Shown here: positions 1-9,353 of the stretch, in pieces | How positions within the stretch are numbered: the stretch's first letter is position 1 | Layout: each line of letters begins with the position of its first letter | Origin: Roseiarcus sp963749715 | Lineage (GTDB): Bacteria > Pseudomonadota > Alphaproteobacteria > Rhizobiales > Beijerinckiaceae | Direction of reading: 5' to 3' | NCBI GenBank assembly: GCA_963749715.1 | Contig: CAVVNR010000013.1 | Location: forward strand, 139,567-203,566 | DNA length: 64,000 nucleotides | The notes under the pieces: generated by a model | What the model saw: the letters and a program-made list of their open reading frames with translations, nothing else | Told to the model about the DNA's origin: nothing | Database searches by the model: none | Position numbers and translations under genes: made by a program

Positions 1-171
1 CCCGTCCTGAAGCGCGAAAGCTCCGCCGATCAGGGAGGCTCGCGGCCTCTCCGGCGAACTTGTGGCCCAATAGGCGGCCAAGCCCGCGAGGGAGACAAGG
101 ACCAGCAGGGCGACAGCGAGGATCGCTAAGGGACGTGATCGCGAGGCGTTGTTGACTGGACTGGTGGGCAT
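1..171 (-). CDS. SCO1/SenC-family copper chaperone, N-terminal part (cut by window edge)
   Basis: The reverse strand reads 57 codons from an ATG at 171 to the window edge with no stop. The product has a short polar start, one hydrophobic segment (about residues 15-35) that would anchor it to the inner membrane facing the periplasm, and then reaches LIGGAFALQDG, which matches the beginning of the thioredoxin-like domain of SCO1/SenC proteins (usually IGGPF.L.D..G). A GGAG ribosome site lies about six bases before the ATG. SCO proteins deliver copper to, or reduce, the CuA site of cytochrome oxidase. The CxxxC copper site lies beyond the edge, so the family call rests on the N-terminus alone. 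Confidence 0.6.
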   Translation of the reverse strand, partial: MPTSPVNNASRSRPLAILAVALLVLVSLAGLAAYWATSSPERPRASLIGGAFALQDG

Positions 172-313
172 CTTGTCTCCGGTCGGCGCGGGTCGAGGCG
201 CTTAATAGCGGCCAAATCGGGCAATCTCCAGACGTGTCGCCGCGAAACCGATAGAAGCTCGCTATTGACCTTGCCTCCGCCCTTTGCCACGAGAAGGGCC
301 TGGATTGGGCGTC

Positions 314-1255
314 ATGGTCCTCCGTCAACTCGAATATCTCGCCGCGCTCGCGCGCGAAAAGCATTTCGGCCGCGCCGCTGAGGCTTGTCACGTGTCGCAG
401 CCGACCCTGTCGGCCGCGATTCGCCTGCTCGAGGACGATCTCGGAGCGCCGATCGTCGAACGCGGCCATCGGTATGTCGGCCTCACGCCACAGGGACAGG
501 TCGCCCTGGACCACGCCCATCGGATTCTTGCCGAGGTCGAGAATCTGCGTCACGAACTCGACGAGATCGACAAGGGCCTCACCGGCAGGCTCCGCATCGG
601 CGCGATTCCGACCGCGCTGCCGATCGTTTCCCAAATCACCGGTCCGTTCTATAGGCGCTTTCCGGGCGTGACGGTCGCAGTGCTTTCGATGAATAGCCAG
701 GAGATCGATCGCGGGATCGAGCAGTTCGAGCTTGACGCCGGCCTCACCTATCTCGACGCCGAACCGATCAGCCATGTCAAGACCAGGCCGCTTTGTGTCG
801 AGGAATATCTCTTCCTGACACCGGCGGACGGCGCGCTCGCCAGTCGGTCGCAAGTCACCTGGCGCGAAGCGGCGGAGGCGCCCTTGTGCCTGCTGACGCC
901 CGACATGCAGAACCGGCGCATCATCGACGGCGTGTTCCGCTCGGTCGGTGCGAAGCCGGTCCCGGCGGTCGAGACAAACTCGATCTTCAATCTCGTGTCG
1001 CACGTCAGCGCTGGTCAATGGTCGGCGATCGTGCCGCGGCAACTCCTGCGATTTTTCGGCGTCCCCTCGGGCACGCGGGCGATCGAGCTCATCGAGCCGG
1101 TCGCGCAACGCACCATAGGCCTGGTGATGAGCGACCGCGAGCCGCCCTCGCCGCTCGCCCGCAACCTGTTCGCAATGCGATTGCCGGTCGACATCGGGGC
1201 TTTGATCCAGCCGCCGGACCGGCTCAGCGAGGATGAACGGCTGATGTCTCGATAG
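314..1255 (+). CDS. LysR-type regulator, probable regulator of the formate dehydrogenase operon
   Basis: A 313-residue LysR-type transcription factor. The N-terminal helix-turn-helix (about residues 1-60) has the usual LRQLEYLAALAREKHFGRAA start and the motif SQPTLSAAIRLLE; the rest is a periplasmic-binding-protein-like effector domain. I start at the ATG at 314 because LysR proteins begin just before the LRQLEYL helix; an in-frame ATG at 284 would add ten unlikely residues. It stands 85 bases before fdsG on the same strand. A LysR protein (FdsR) is encoded next to the fds operon in Cupriavidus, so control of the downstream operon is likely, but the effector is unknown. Confidence 0.85.
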   Translation: MVLRQLEYLAALAREKHFGRAAEACHVSQPTLSAAIRLLEDDLGAPIVERGHRYVGLTPQGQVALDHAHRILAEVENLRHELDEIDKGLTGRLRIGAIPTALPIVSQITGPFYRRFPGVTVAVLSMNSQEIDRGIEQFELDAGLTYLDAEPISHVKTRPLCVEEYLFLTPADGALASRSQVTWREAAEAPLCLLTPDMQNRRIIDGVFRSVGAKPVPAVETNSIFNLVSHVSAGQWSAIVPRQLLRFFGVPSGTRAIELIEPVAQRTIGLVMSDREPPSPLARNLFAMRLPVDIGALIQPPDRLSEDERLMSR

Positions 1256-1340
1256 AGTTCTCCTATCTTCCCTTTCAAACGTTCAATTTGAACCCGCCCC
1301 CGCCCCGGCGCATGAGTGGATGCGCCCACGGAGGAATCTC

Positions 1341-1823
1341 TTGTCTGGCCGAACGGCTTTTGATGTTGATCTGGCGCGAACGCTGATCGATCGCCGGCGT
1401 GCGACGCCGGGGGCGACTTTGCCTATTCTGCACGATTTGCAGGAAGAGTTCGGCTATATCGACGACGACGCCATCCCGCTGATCGCCGACGCTCTAAACA
1501 TATCGAGGGCCGAAACAGTCGGCGTCGTCAGCTTCTATCACGATTTCCGCCGTTCGCCGGTTGACGGCAGGGTATTGAAGCTGTGCCGCGCCGAATCCTG
1601 CCAGGCCATGGGATGCGAAGACCTCGTTTCCCATCTTGCGGCCCGACACGGGCTCGCCCTCGACGGCGCGGACGAAGGCTCGGGGATTCATGTCGAGACG
1701 GTCTATTGCCTCGGCAACTGCGCCCTCTCGCCCGCCGCGCTGCTCGACGGAGAGCCGATTGGCCGCCTCGACCGGGATCGCCTCGACGCGATCGTGGCCA
1801 ATGCGCGAGGCAAGACGCAATGA
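1341..1823 (+). CDS. fdsG: NAD-dependent formate dehydrogenase, gamma subunit (2Fe-2S)
   Basis: The NuoE-like gamma subunit of the soluble, NAD-linked formate dehydrogenase. It has a thioredoxin-like fold carrying one [2Fe-2S] cluster, with ligands visible as C-x4-C (LCRAESC, about residues 82 and 87) and C-x3-C (YCLGNC, about 123 and 127). The start is decided by a strong GGAGGA at 1330-1335, five bases before a TTG at 1341; the in-frame ATG at 1320 has no ribosome site. This gives 160 residues, normal for FdsG. The stop overlaps the fdsB start as ATGA, so the two are translationally coupled. Confidence 0.9.
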   Translation: MSGRTAFDVDLARTLIDRRRATPGATLPILHDLQEEFGYIDDDAIPLIADALNISRAETVGVVSFYHDFRRSPVDGRVLKLCRAESCQAMGCEDLVSHLAARHGLALDGADEGSGIHVETVYCLGNCALSPAALLDGEPIGRLDRDRLDAIVANARGKTQ

Positions 1824-3376
1824 GCGCGCGGGTTTTCGTTCCCGGCGATTCTTCTGCGCTTTCGGTCGGCGCGGACGCGGTCGCTGGCGCTCTTGTCGAA
1901 GAGGCGCGTCGCCGCGGGCTCGACGTTGCGATCGTGCGCACCGGGTCGCGCGGCCTCTTCTGGCTCGAGCCGCTCATAGAGGTCGAGACCGCAGCCGGCC
2001 GCCTCGGTTACGGCCCGGTCGGGCCGGACGAAGCGAGGCGGCTATTCGAAGCGGGCTTCTTGACCGGGGGCGCCCATCCGAAGGCCCTTGGCCGCGTTGA
2101 CGATATCCCCTATCTCGCGCGCCAGCAGCGGCTCATTTTCGCCCGCTGCGGGGTCACTGACCCTCTCTCGCTCGATGACTACCGGCGTCATGGCGGGCTT
2201 CGAGGCCTCGAGCGCGCGTGGCTCCTTGGACCCAAAGCGACGATCGAGGAGATTTTGGCCTCGGGGCTTCGAGGGCGCGGCGGCGCGGGCTTCCCGACCG
2301 GGATCAAGTGGCGGACGACCGCTGGAGTCGAGGCCGATCAGAAATATGTCGTGTGCAACGCCGACGAGGGCGACAGCGGCACCTTCGCCGACCGGATGCT
2401 GATGGAGGGCGACCCGTTTCTCCTGATCGAGGGGATGGCCATCGCAGCGCTCGCGGTCGGCGCGACCAAGGGCTACGTCTATCTCCGCTCTGAATATCCG
2501 CACGCGTTCTCCGTTTTTTCACGCGCGATCGAACGGGCGCGGGCGGCGGGACTTCTCGGCCCGAGCGTGCTCGGCACCGGCCACACATTCGACATCGAGG
2601 CGAGGCTGGGCGCGGGCGCCTACATTTGCGGCGAGGAAACCTCCCTACTGGAGAGTCTGGAGGGAAAGCGGGGTCAGATTCGCGTCAAACCGCCCTTGCC
2701 GGCGATCTCAGGCCTGTTCGGCAAGCCTACGGTGGTCAACAATGTCTTGAGCTTCGCGGCCACGCCGTGGATCCTCGAGCACGGGGCCAAGGCCTACGCG
2801 GATTATGGCGTCGGGCGATCGCTCGGATCCCAGCCTTTCCAGCTGGCCGGCAACATCCGCCATGGCGGGCTCGTCGAACTCGCCTTCGGCGCGAGCTTGC
2901 GTGATCTTGTCGAAGGCTTCGGCGGCGGCACGCGCACCGGGCGGCCGATTCGCGCGGTTCAAGTCGGCGGGCCGCTCGGCGCCTATTTTCCCGCATCGCT
3001 CCTCGATACGCCGCTCGATTACGAGTCGATGGCTGCGGCCAAAGGCATGCTGGGCCATGGCGGGATCGTCGTCTTCGACGACAGCGTCGACATGGCCCGC
3101 CAGGCGCGTTTCGCCTTCGAATTCTGCGCCAAGGAGAGCTGCGGTAAATGCACGCCCTGCCGGATCGGCTCGACCCGCGGCGTCGAGACGGTCGACAAGA
3201 TCATCGCTGGCCGCGACCGCCAACAGAACGTCCAATTGTTGCGCGATCTTTGCGAGGTGATGACCGACGGCTCGCTTTGCGCGCTCGGCGGGCTTGCCCC
3301 CCTGCCGGTCCTCAGCGCGCTCGATCATTTCAGCGAGGATTTCGCCAGGGCGCCGGCGCACGCCGCGGCGGAATAG
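1820..3376 (+). CDS. fdsB: NAD-dependent formate dehydrogenase, beta subunit (FMN, NADH site)
   Basis: A NuoF-like, 518-residue beta subunit that passes electrons from the iron-sulfur chain to FMN and then to NAD+. The first about 120 residues form a thioredoxin-like extension typical of FdsB. The flavin/NAD-binding signature GRGGAGFPTG lies near residue 152, followed by CNADEGDSGTF. The C-terminal [4Fe-4S] cluster motif ESCGKCTPC lies near residue 440, with a final Cys in SLCALGG. The start ATG overlaps the fdsG stop by four bases. The reading frame also runs open upstream to 1583, but that part lies inside fdsG and is not used. Confidence 0.93.
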   Translation: MSARVFVPGDSSALSVGADAVAGALVEEARRRGLDVAIVRTGSRGLFWLEPLIEVETAAGRLGYGPVGPDEARRLFEAGFLTGGAHPKALGRVDDIPYLARQQRLIFARCGVTDPLSLDDYRRHGGLRGLERAWLLGPKATIEEILASGLRGRGGAGFPTGIKWRTTAGVEADQKYVVCNADEGDSGTFADRMLMEGDPFLLIEGMAIAALAVGATKGYVYLRSEYPHAFSVFSRAIERARAAGLLGPSVLGTGHTFDIEARLGAGAYICGEETSLLESLEGKRGQIRVKPPLPAISGLFGKPTVVNNVLSFAATPWILEHGAKAYADYGVGRSLGSQPFQLAGNIRHGGLVELAFGASLRDLVEGFGGGTRTGRPIRAVQVGGPLGAYFPASLLDTPLDYESMAAAKGMLGHGGIVVFDDSVDMARQARFAFEFCAKESCGKCTPCRIGSTRGVETVDKIIAGRDRQQNVQLLRDLCEVMTDGSLCALGGLAPLPVLSALDHFSEDFARAPAHAAAE

Positions 3377-3388
3377 GAGATAAGCCCC

Positions 3389-6235
3389 ATGGCGCTGTTG
3401 CAAGAACTGGATACTGGCACGCCAATCCGCGCGGGCGCGGCGACCGTCACGCTGACCGTCGACGGGCGCAAGGTCAGCGTGCCTACGGGAACGTCGGTGA
3501 TGGCCGCTGCGGCCCTGATCGACAATCCGATCCCGAAACTCTGCGCGACCGACAGCCTCCAGGCCTTCGGCTCTTGCCGCCTGTGCCTGGTCGAGATCGA
3601 GGGCCGAAAGGGCACGCCGGCGTCCTGCACGACGCCGGCGGAAGAAGGGATGGTTGTTCACACCCGGACGCCTAGGCTCCAGAAATTGCGGCGGGGGGTG
3701 ATGGAGCTCTACGCGTCCGACCATCCGCTCGACACTCTGACGTCCAGCGCCAACGGCGATAATGAGTTCCAGACCCAGGCCGCAATCGTTGGCCTCCGCG
3801 AGGTGCGCTACGGCCGAGACGGCGCCAATCATCTCAACGCGTCGGTCGACGCCTCGAATCCCTATTTCACCTTCGACCCGGCGGCGTGCATCGTCTGTTC
3901 GCGCTGCGTACGCGCATGCGAGGAGGTTCAAGGCACATTCGCGCTGACAATCCTCGGCCGAGGATTTGACTCGAAGGTGGGGACGGGGGGCGTCGATTTC
4001 CTGTCGTCCGAATGCGTGTCCTGCGGCGCCTGCGTGCAGGCCTGCCCGACCTCGGCGCTCAACGAAAAATCGGTCATCGAAATGGGGGCGCCGGAGCGCA
4101 CGGTGGTGACGACCTGCGCCTATTGCGGCGTTGGCTGCTCCTTCAAGGCGGAGCTGAAGGGCGACGAGGTCGTTCGCATGATTCCCTATAAAGCGGGAAA
4201 GGCCAACGAGGGGCATTCCTGCGTCAAGGGCCGGTTCGCCTATGGCTACGCCACCCACAGGGATCGCATTCTCAAGCCGATGATCCGCGAGCGAATCGAG
4301 GACCCATGGCGCGAGGTCTCCTGGGACGAGTCGATTGGGTACGCGGCGAGCGAATTCAATCGCATTCAGGCGAAATACGGACGAGACTCGGTCGGGGCGA
4401 TCAGTTCCTCGCGCTGCACCGACGAGGAAGTGTTCCTGATACAGAAAATGGTTCGCGCCGGATTCGGCAACAACAACATCGACACCTGCGCGCGCGTCTG
4501 TCATTCCCCGACCGGCTTTGGTCTCTCAAAGACCTATGGCACCTCGGCGGGCACGCAGGATTTCAGGTCGGTCGATAGGGCGGATGTCGTGATGGTCATA
4601 GGGGCGAACCCGACAGACGCCCATCCCGTCTTTGCTTCTCGCCTCAAACGGCGCCTGCGCGCTGGCGCCCACCTCATCGTCATCGACCCGCGGCGGATCG
4701 ATCTGGTCAGGAGCGCGCACGTCGAGGCCGACCATCACCTCCCGCTCAAGCCGGGGACCAATGTCGCGGTCCTCAATGCAATCGCGCATGTCGTCGTCAC
4801 CGAGGGCCTCATCGCCGAAGCGTTTGTCCGCGAGCGCTGCGACCTCGCCAATTTCAAGTCCTGGGCCCGGTTCGTCGCCGATCCGCGGCATTCTCCTGAG
4901 GCAACGGCGGCAGACACCGGCGTCGATCCGCGCGAACTGCGCGCGGCCGCGCGTCTCTACGCGACGGGCGGCAATGCGGCGATTTATTACGGGCTCGGCG
5001 TCACCGAGCACAGCCAAGGCTCGACCGCGGTCATGGGGATCGCCAATCTCGCCATGGCGACCGGAAACATTGGCCGCGAAGGCGTCGGCGTAAATCCGCT
5101 GCGCGGCCAGAACAACGTCCAGGGATCGTGCGACATGGGCTCCTTCCCGCACGAGTTTTCCGGCTACCGCCATGTGACGAACGATGCCGCGCGGGAGACG
5201 TTCGAGCGCAAGTGGGGCGTGCCGCTGAGCAAGGAGCCGGGCCTGCGCATCCCCAACATGATCGACGAGGCGATCGACGGCTCGTTCAAGTGGCTTTACG
5301 TGCAGGGCGAGGACATTGCCCAGTCGGATCCGGACACCAAGCACATCACTTCAGGCCTTCGGGCCATGGAATGCGTGGTGGTGCAGGATCTGTTCCTCAA
5401 CGAGACGGCGCGCTACGCCCACGTTTTCCTGCCGGGTGCGTCGTTTCTCGAAAAAGATGGAACGTTCATCAATGCCGAGCGGCGCATCAGCCGCGTGCGT
5501 CAGGCCATTCCCCCGCTTGCCGGCATGGCCGACTGGGAAGTGACGATGGCGCTCTCCAACGCTCTCGGCGTCCCGATGCACTACGCTCACCCAAGCGAGA
5601 TCATGGACGAGATCGCGGCCACGACGCCGACCTTCGGCGGCGTATCCTACGCTCGCCTGGACGAACTCGGCTCGATCCAGTGGCCATGCAATGACGCGGC
5701 GCCGACCGGTACGCCGGTGATGCATGTCGACCGCTTCGTGCGCGGCAAGGGCCAGTTCATGTTAACCGAATTTGTCGCCACCGAGGAGCGCGTCGGACCG
5801 CGCTTCCCGCTTCTGCTGACGACCGGCCGCATCCTGTCGCAATACAACGTCGGCGCGCAAACTCGGCGCACCGCCAACGAGCTTTGGCATGAGGAGGACG
5901 TGCTCGAGATTCATCCGTTCGACGCCGAACAGCGCGGCGTGCGCGACTGGGATCTCGTGGCGCTGACGAGCCGCACCGGCCAGATTTCACTGCACGCCAA
6001 GATCACGGAGCGCGTGCAACCGGGAGTCGTCTATACGACCTTCCACCATGCCGTGACCGGCGCCAACGTGGTCACTACCGACTATTCCGATTGGGCGACC
6101 AACTGCCCCGAATACAAGGTGACGGCGGTGCAGGTGCGCCGCACCAACCATTTCTCTGACTGGCAAGTTCGCGATCGCGAAGAGGGAGTTTCGCTCCGCC
6201 TGATCGAGAAGGCGTTGGCCGATGCGCCCGAGTGA
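3389..6235 (+). CDS. fdsA: NAD-dependent formate dehydrogenase, catalytic alpha subunit (Mo/W-bisMGD)
   Basis: The 948-residue catalytic subunit that oxidises formate to CO2. In order: an N-terminal [2Fe-2S] domain (Cys52, 63, 66, 80), the region that normally holds a His/Cys3 [4Fe-4S] cluster, two ferredoxin-type [4Fe-4S] motifs (Cys167/170/173/177 and 209/212/215/219), the proximal cluster (Cys243/246/250/278) and the bis-MGD domain. Cys371-His372 in CARVCHSPTG are the expected metal ligand and active-site residues. Oddly, the His/Cys3 motif reads H112-x3-T116-x2-S119-x5-N125: the histidine stays but all three cysteines are replaced, in an intact frame. AGGAG lies about nine bases before the ATG. 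Formate oxidation is otherwise secure. Confidence 0.95.
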   Translation: MALLQELDTGTPIRAGAATVTLTVDGRKVSVPTGTSVMAAAALIDNPIPKLCATDSLQAFGSCRLCLVEIEGRKGTPASCTTPAEEGMVVHTRTPRLQKLRRGVMELYASDHPLDTLTSSANGDNEFQTQAAIVGLREVRYGRDGANHLNASVDASNPYFTFDPAACIVCSRCVRACEEVQGTFALTILGRGFDSKVGTGGVDFLSSECVSCGACVQACPTSALNEKSVIEMGAPERTVVTTCAYCGVGCSFKAELKGDEVVRMIPYKAGKANEGHSCVKGRFAYGYATHRDRILKPMIRERIEDPWREVSWDESIGYAASEFNRIQAKYGRDSVGAISSSRCTDEEVFLIQKMVRAGFGNNNIDTCARVCHSPTGFGLSKTYGTSAGTQDFRSVDRADVVMVIGANPTDAHPVFASRLKRRLRAGAHLIVIDPRRIDLVRSAHVEADHHLPLKPGTNVAVLNAIAHVVVTEGLIAEAFVRERCDLANFKSWARFVADPRHSPEATAADTGVDPRELRAAARLYATGGNAAIYYGLGVTEHSQGSTAVMGIANLAMATGNIGREGVGVNPLRGQNNVQGSCDMGSFPHEFSGYRHVTNDAARETFERKWGVPLSKEPGLRIPNMIDEAIDGSFKWLYVQGEDIAQSDPDTKHITSGLRAMECVVVQDLFLNETARYAHVFLPGASFLEKDGTFINAERRISRVRQAIPPLAGMADWEVTMALSNALGVPMHYAHPSEIMDEIAATTPTFGGVSYARLDELGSIQWPCNDAAPTGTPVMHVDRFVRGKGQFMLTEFVATEERVGPRFPLLLTTGRILSQYNVGAQTRRTANELWHEEDVLEIHPFDAEQRGVRDWDLVALTSRTGQISLHAKITERVQPGVVYTTFHHAVTGANVVTTDYSDWATNCPEYKVTAVQVRRTNHFSDWQVRDREEGVSLRLIEKALADAPE

Positions 6236-7055
6236 GGGGCAGGGCTCGATTGACGTTCCGGTCCGGGCCTTTTCCTACAATTCCGGCGCGAGCGGACCGA
6301 GTGTCACGCGAGCGGTCGCGGTCGAGGCGCCCATTCAGATCGTGATCGGCGGCGCGCCGTTCGCCGTGATGATGGCGACGCCCGAGGACCTTGAGGATTT
6401 CGCTCGCGGCTTTGTCCTGACCGAGCAGATCGCCGAGAGCGTTGCTGACGTCCGCGGAATTGAGGTCGAGGCCGTCGAGGACGGTTGGAAACTCAAGATC
6501 GCGCTGTCAGGCGAACGGTTGCAGGCGCATCTGGCGCGCGGCCGGGCGATGAGCGGGCGCACCGGCTGCGGCCTTTGCGGCATCGAGGATTTTTCGCAGA
6601 TGCCTTCGCCCCGGCCGTTGCTCGCTCCCCCGGCCCCGATAGAGCCCGCCGCGATCCGCGCTGCGATCGGCGAGCTTGAGGCCTGGCAGCCGCTCAATCG
6701 CGTGACCCACGCCGTCCACGCCGCCTCATGGTCTGGGCGGGACGGCAAGATCCTGCTGACGCGCGAGGACGTCGGCCGGCACAATGCGCTCGACAAGGCG
6801 ATCGGCGCATTGGCGCGCGCCGGCGTCGCGCCGGACAGCGGGTTCTTTGTCATCACCAGCCGCTGTTCGTTCGAAATGATCGCCAAGGCGGCCATCTTCG
6901 GCGCCGGGACCCTGGTGTCGGTTTCGGCGCCGACCTCGCTCGCGCTGGAGCGGGCGCGGCGCTTCGGCGTTCGCCTGATCGCTATCGCGCGCGCCGACGA
7001 GGCGTTGTGCTTCGATAGTGGCGAGGACGGACTTAGCGGAGGATTGGCGGCTTGA
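6222..7055 (+). CDS. fdhD: Formate dehydrogenase sulfurtransferase FdhD (FdsC)
   Basis: A 277-residue FdhD-family protein. FdhD/FdsC binds bis-MGD and moves sulfur from a cysteine desulfurase to the cofactor before insertion into the alpha subunit. The redox-active cysteine loop is visible as TGCGLCGIEDF near residue 110, and the C-terminal half has the family signature LTREDVGRHNALDKAIG. The start ATG lies 14 bases inside the end of fdsA, so it is co-translated with its client. Its stop overlaps the fdsD start. In fds operons this gene is usually named fdsC; I use fdhD because the family assignment is certain. Confidence 0.92.
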   Translation: MRPSEGQGSIDVPVRAFSYNSGASGPSVTRAVAVEAPIQIVIGGAPFAVMMATPEDLEDFARGFVLTEQIAESVADVRGIEVEAVEDGWKLKIALSGERLQAHLARGRAMSGRTGCGLCGIEDFSQMPSPRPLLAPPAPIEPAAIRAAIGELEAWQPLNRVTHAVHAASWSGRDGKILLTREDVGRHNALDKAIGALARAGVAPDSGFFVITSRCSFEMIAKAAIFGAGTLVSVSAPTSLALERARRFGVRLIAIARADEALCFDSGEDGLSGGLAA

Positions 7056-7285
7056 CGACCGGCAAGATCGATAAACTCGTGCGCATGGCCAATCAGATCG
7101 CGGATTTCTACGCAACGATGCCCGAGCGGGAAGCGACCGAGGGCGTCGCCTCGCATCTCACCCTCTACTGGACGCCGAAGATGATTCGCGAGATCATCGC
7201 CTTCGCCGATCAAGACCATCACGGCCTCAACGCGATCGCGGCGCGCGCGGTCGAGTCGTTGAAACAGAGGGCGACGGCCGCCTAG
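7052..7285 (+). CDS. fdsD: NAD-dependent formate dehydrogenase, delta subunit
   Basis: A 77-residue delta subunit that ends the operon. It carries the family pattern KLVRMANQIADFY near the N-terminus and ESLKQR near the C-terminus. FdsD is a small helical subunit needed for assembly of active enzyme. It starts with TTG at 7052, overlapping the fdhD stop (TTGA), so translation is coupled through all five genes. Gene order fdsG-B-A-C-D is the standard one. Confidence 0.9.
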   Translation: MTTGKIDKLVRMANQIADFYATMPEREATEGVASHLTLYWTPKMIREIIAFADQDHHGLNAIAARAVESLKQRATAA

Positions 7286-7301
7286 AACTTTACCAGGCTC
7301 C

Positions 7302-9353
7302 ATGCCTCGCTGGCCGCGCCCCCCAAATCTGCTGCGGCTCTTTGTTGGCCAGCACGTCATCAATGGCGCCAGCGTCGGCCTGGGCGTTGTCGCGGTAGCT
7401 CTCGCCTCTTCCGCGATTTTCGGCTTCGCTGCCGGCCAGCCGGCGACGCTCGGCGCGATATCGGCCAGCATCTCCGACCTGCCGGCCCCATGGCGGGAAA
7501 AGGCGCGGACGTTGGGCTTTGGCTTTACGCTCGCGCTCCTCTCGACCATGGCGATCCAACTCGCGCTGCCGTGGCCGGTCGCGGCCCTCATCATGATTGG
7601 CGCAATCAGCTTTGTCGGCGGTCTCGTAACCGGCCTCGGGCGATGGGCGGTGGCGGTTGGCATGCAGGCAGTGATCCCGATGATCTTCATTCTGGGATTC
7701 CCGCGCGAGACTTTCCCGGCAGCCGTTCGAATCGAGGCGCTGCTGGCAAGCGGGGGCCTCGCCTATATCGCCTTTGCGCTTTTGGCGACCGTTTTCACCG
7801 ACGCCAGCGCCCGTCGCATGGTCGCCAGCGAAGCGATCCGTGAATTCTCTATCTACATGCGCGCGGTCGCGGGTGTTTTTGATCCGGACCGAGAGCTCGA
7901 GGCGGCCTACGGCGCGGCCATCCGCCAGCAGTCCGCGCTATCGGAGCAATTTCAGTCGGCTCGAGCGCTCTTGCTCGAGCGGCTGGGAAAGATGGGCGAG
8001 CGCATGCGGCTCGCGGCCTCGATCGGCATCCTGCTCGATGCGCTCGATGCGCTGGTCGCCGCGCAATGCGACGTCGAGCTCATCCGGGGGACGCCGGCGG
8101 CGGCGGCGGTGCTGGTGCGAATCGGCGACGCCTTGCGGGTCGGCGCGCTCGACCTCGAGCATTTGAGCCTGGAGCTCCTGACCACAGGGCATCCGATTCT
8201 CCCGCCCGACCACCAGCTGCCGATCGAGGCGCTCAAGCGCGAGGCCGCGAGGGTCGAGGCCGACGAGACGATGGACCCGAAAGCGCGCGCGGCGCTCGAC
8301 GCCACGAGCTGGCAACTCGTTTTGTCGCTGAGCCATGTCCGGCGGCTGGAGCGGGCCTTGTCGAACGACGAGACGGCGCGCGCCGCGATCGGCGACGTCG
8401 ACCTCGCCGCATTCATTCCCAAGCGGCGATATGCGCCGGGCGCGCTCATGCCCCATTTGAGCCTTGATTCGCCGGTGCTGCGTCTCGCTGTGCGCCTGGC
8501 GCTGGCGATGATGGCAGGCGCAGTGGTCGCGCAATCGCTCGGCGACGATCGGCATGGCAACTGGGTCCTGCTTACCATCGCGGTGGTGATGCGGGCGGGC
8601 TACGGGCTCACCAAGCAGCGGCGCGACGACCGCGTCATTGGCACGCTGATCGGCTGCGTCATCGCGGCGGGCTCCGTCGCATACCTGCCGGCTGGCGCGC
8701 TGGTTGCGATTCAAGGTTTGGCCGTCGCCGTGACCCACAGCTTTGCGCGCCTCAATTACCGCTTGTCGTCGTCCGGCGCCTCGGTGACCGCGCTGGTGTC
8801 GCTGCACCTGGTTCAGCCGTGGGTGTCAGCGCCGATTGCAGTGCGCCTGGCCGATACGCTGATCGGCGCCGCGATAGCGCATCTCTTCAACTATTTCTGG
8901 CCGCGCTGGGAATCTTCGGAGGCGCCACGACTGGTCAGCCGCCTTCAGGCCCAGCTTGCCGCCTTCGGCGCGGCAGCGCTCAGGACGGATGTCAGCGATC
9001 ATGACTACCGGCTCGCGCGCAAGAACGTGATCGAGGCCATCGCTGCCTTGTCCGATTCCGCTGGGCGCATGAGCATCGAGCCAATGGCGGCGCGCAAGGG
9101 CCTCGACGAGATGGCGAACCTGCTGATCGCCGCCTATAGCCTCGTCGCCCAGCTGTCGGCAGCCCGTCTCGCCGTTCAGACCGGCGCTCCGCCGCTCTCC
9201 CCGGCGATCAACGACTGGCTTCAGGCCCTCCTAACCGGCGAATCTGGCGGGGCCCTCGCCGAGGCCCCGGCCGGCCCGCTCGCCGCCGCCGCGCTCGCCA
9301 TCACCGTAGCCGCCCGCAACTATGAACGCGTAGCGAAAAGCGAAGTCGATTAG
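7302..9353 (+). CDS. FUSC-family inner membrane protein (YccS/AaeB-like)
   Basis: A 683-residue membrane protein with two hydrophobic blocks, about residues 20-160 and 385-520, separated by a long soluble helical region, which is the layout of FUSC (fusaric acid resistance/AaeB/YccS-like) proteins. The second block contains DDRHGNWVLLTIAVVMRAGYG, the conserved FUSC start. Such proteins are putative aromatic-acid or small-molecule exporters. It lies only 16 bases after fdsD on the same strand and may be read from the same transcript, but no functional link with formate oxidation is known to me. Substrate unknown. Confidence 0.8.
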   Translation: MPRWPRPPNLLRLFVGQHVINGASVGLGVVAVALASSAIFGFAAGQPATLGAISASISDLPAPWREKARTLGFGFTLALLSTMAIQLALPWPVAALIMIGAISFVGGLVTGLGRWAVAVGMQAVIPMIFILGFPRETFPAAVRIEALLASGGLAYIAFALLATVFTDASARRMVASEAIREFSIYMRAVAGVFDPDRELEAAYGAAIRQQSALSEQFQSARALLLERLGKMGERMRLAASIGILLDALDALVAAQCDVELIRGTPAAAAVLVRIGDALRVGALDLEHLSLELLTTGHPILPPDHQLPIEALKREAARVEADETMDPKARAALDATSWQLVLSLSHVRRLERALSNDETARAAIGDVDLAAFIPKRRYAPGALMPHLSLDSPVLRLAVRLALAMMAGAVVAQSLGDDRHGNWVLLTIAVVMRAGYGLTKQRRDDRVIGTLIGCVIAAGSVAYLPAGALVAIQGLAVAVTHSFARLNYRLSSSGASVTALVSLHLVQPWVSAPIAVRLADTLIGAAIAHLFNYFWPRWESSEAPRLVSRLQAQLAAFGAAALRTDVSDHDYRLARKNVIEAIAALSDSAGRMSIEPMAARKGLDEMANLLIAAYSLVAQLSAARLAVQTGAPPLSPAINDWLQALLTGESGGALAEAPAGPLAAAALAITVAARNYERVAKSEVD

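Noticed and set aside
2708..4504. A 598-residue reverse-strand open frame across fdsB and fdsA
   Set aside because: Antisense to well-conserved fds genes, with Arg/Ala/Gly-rich composition typical of high-GC shadows.
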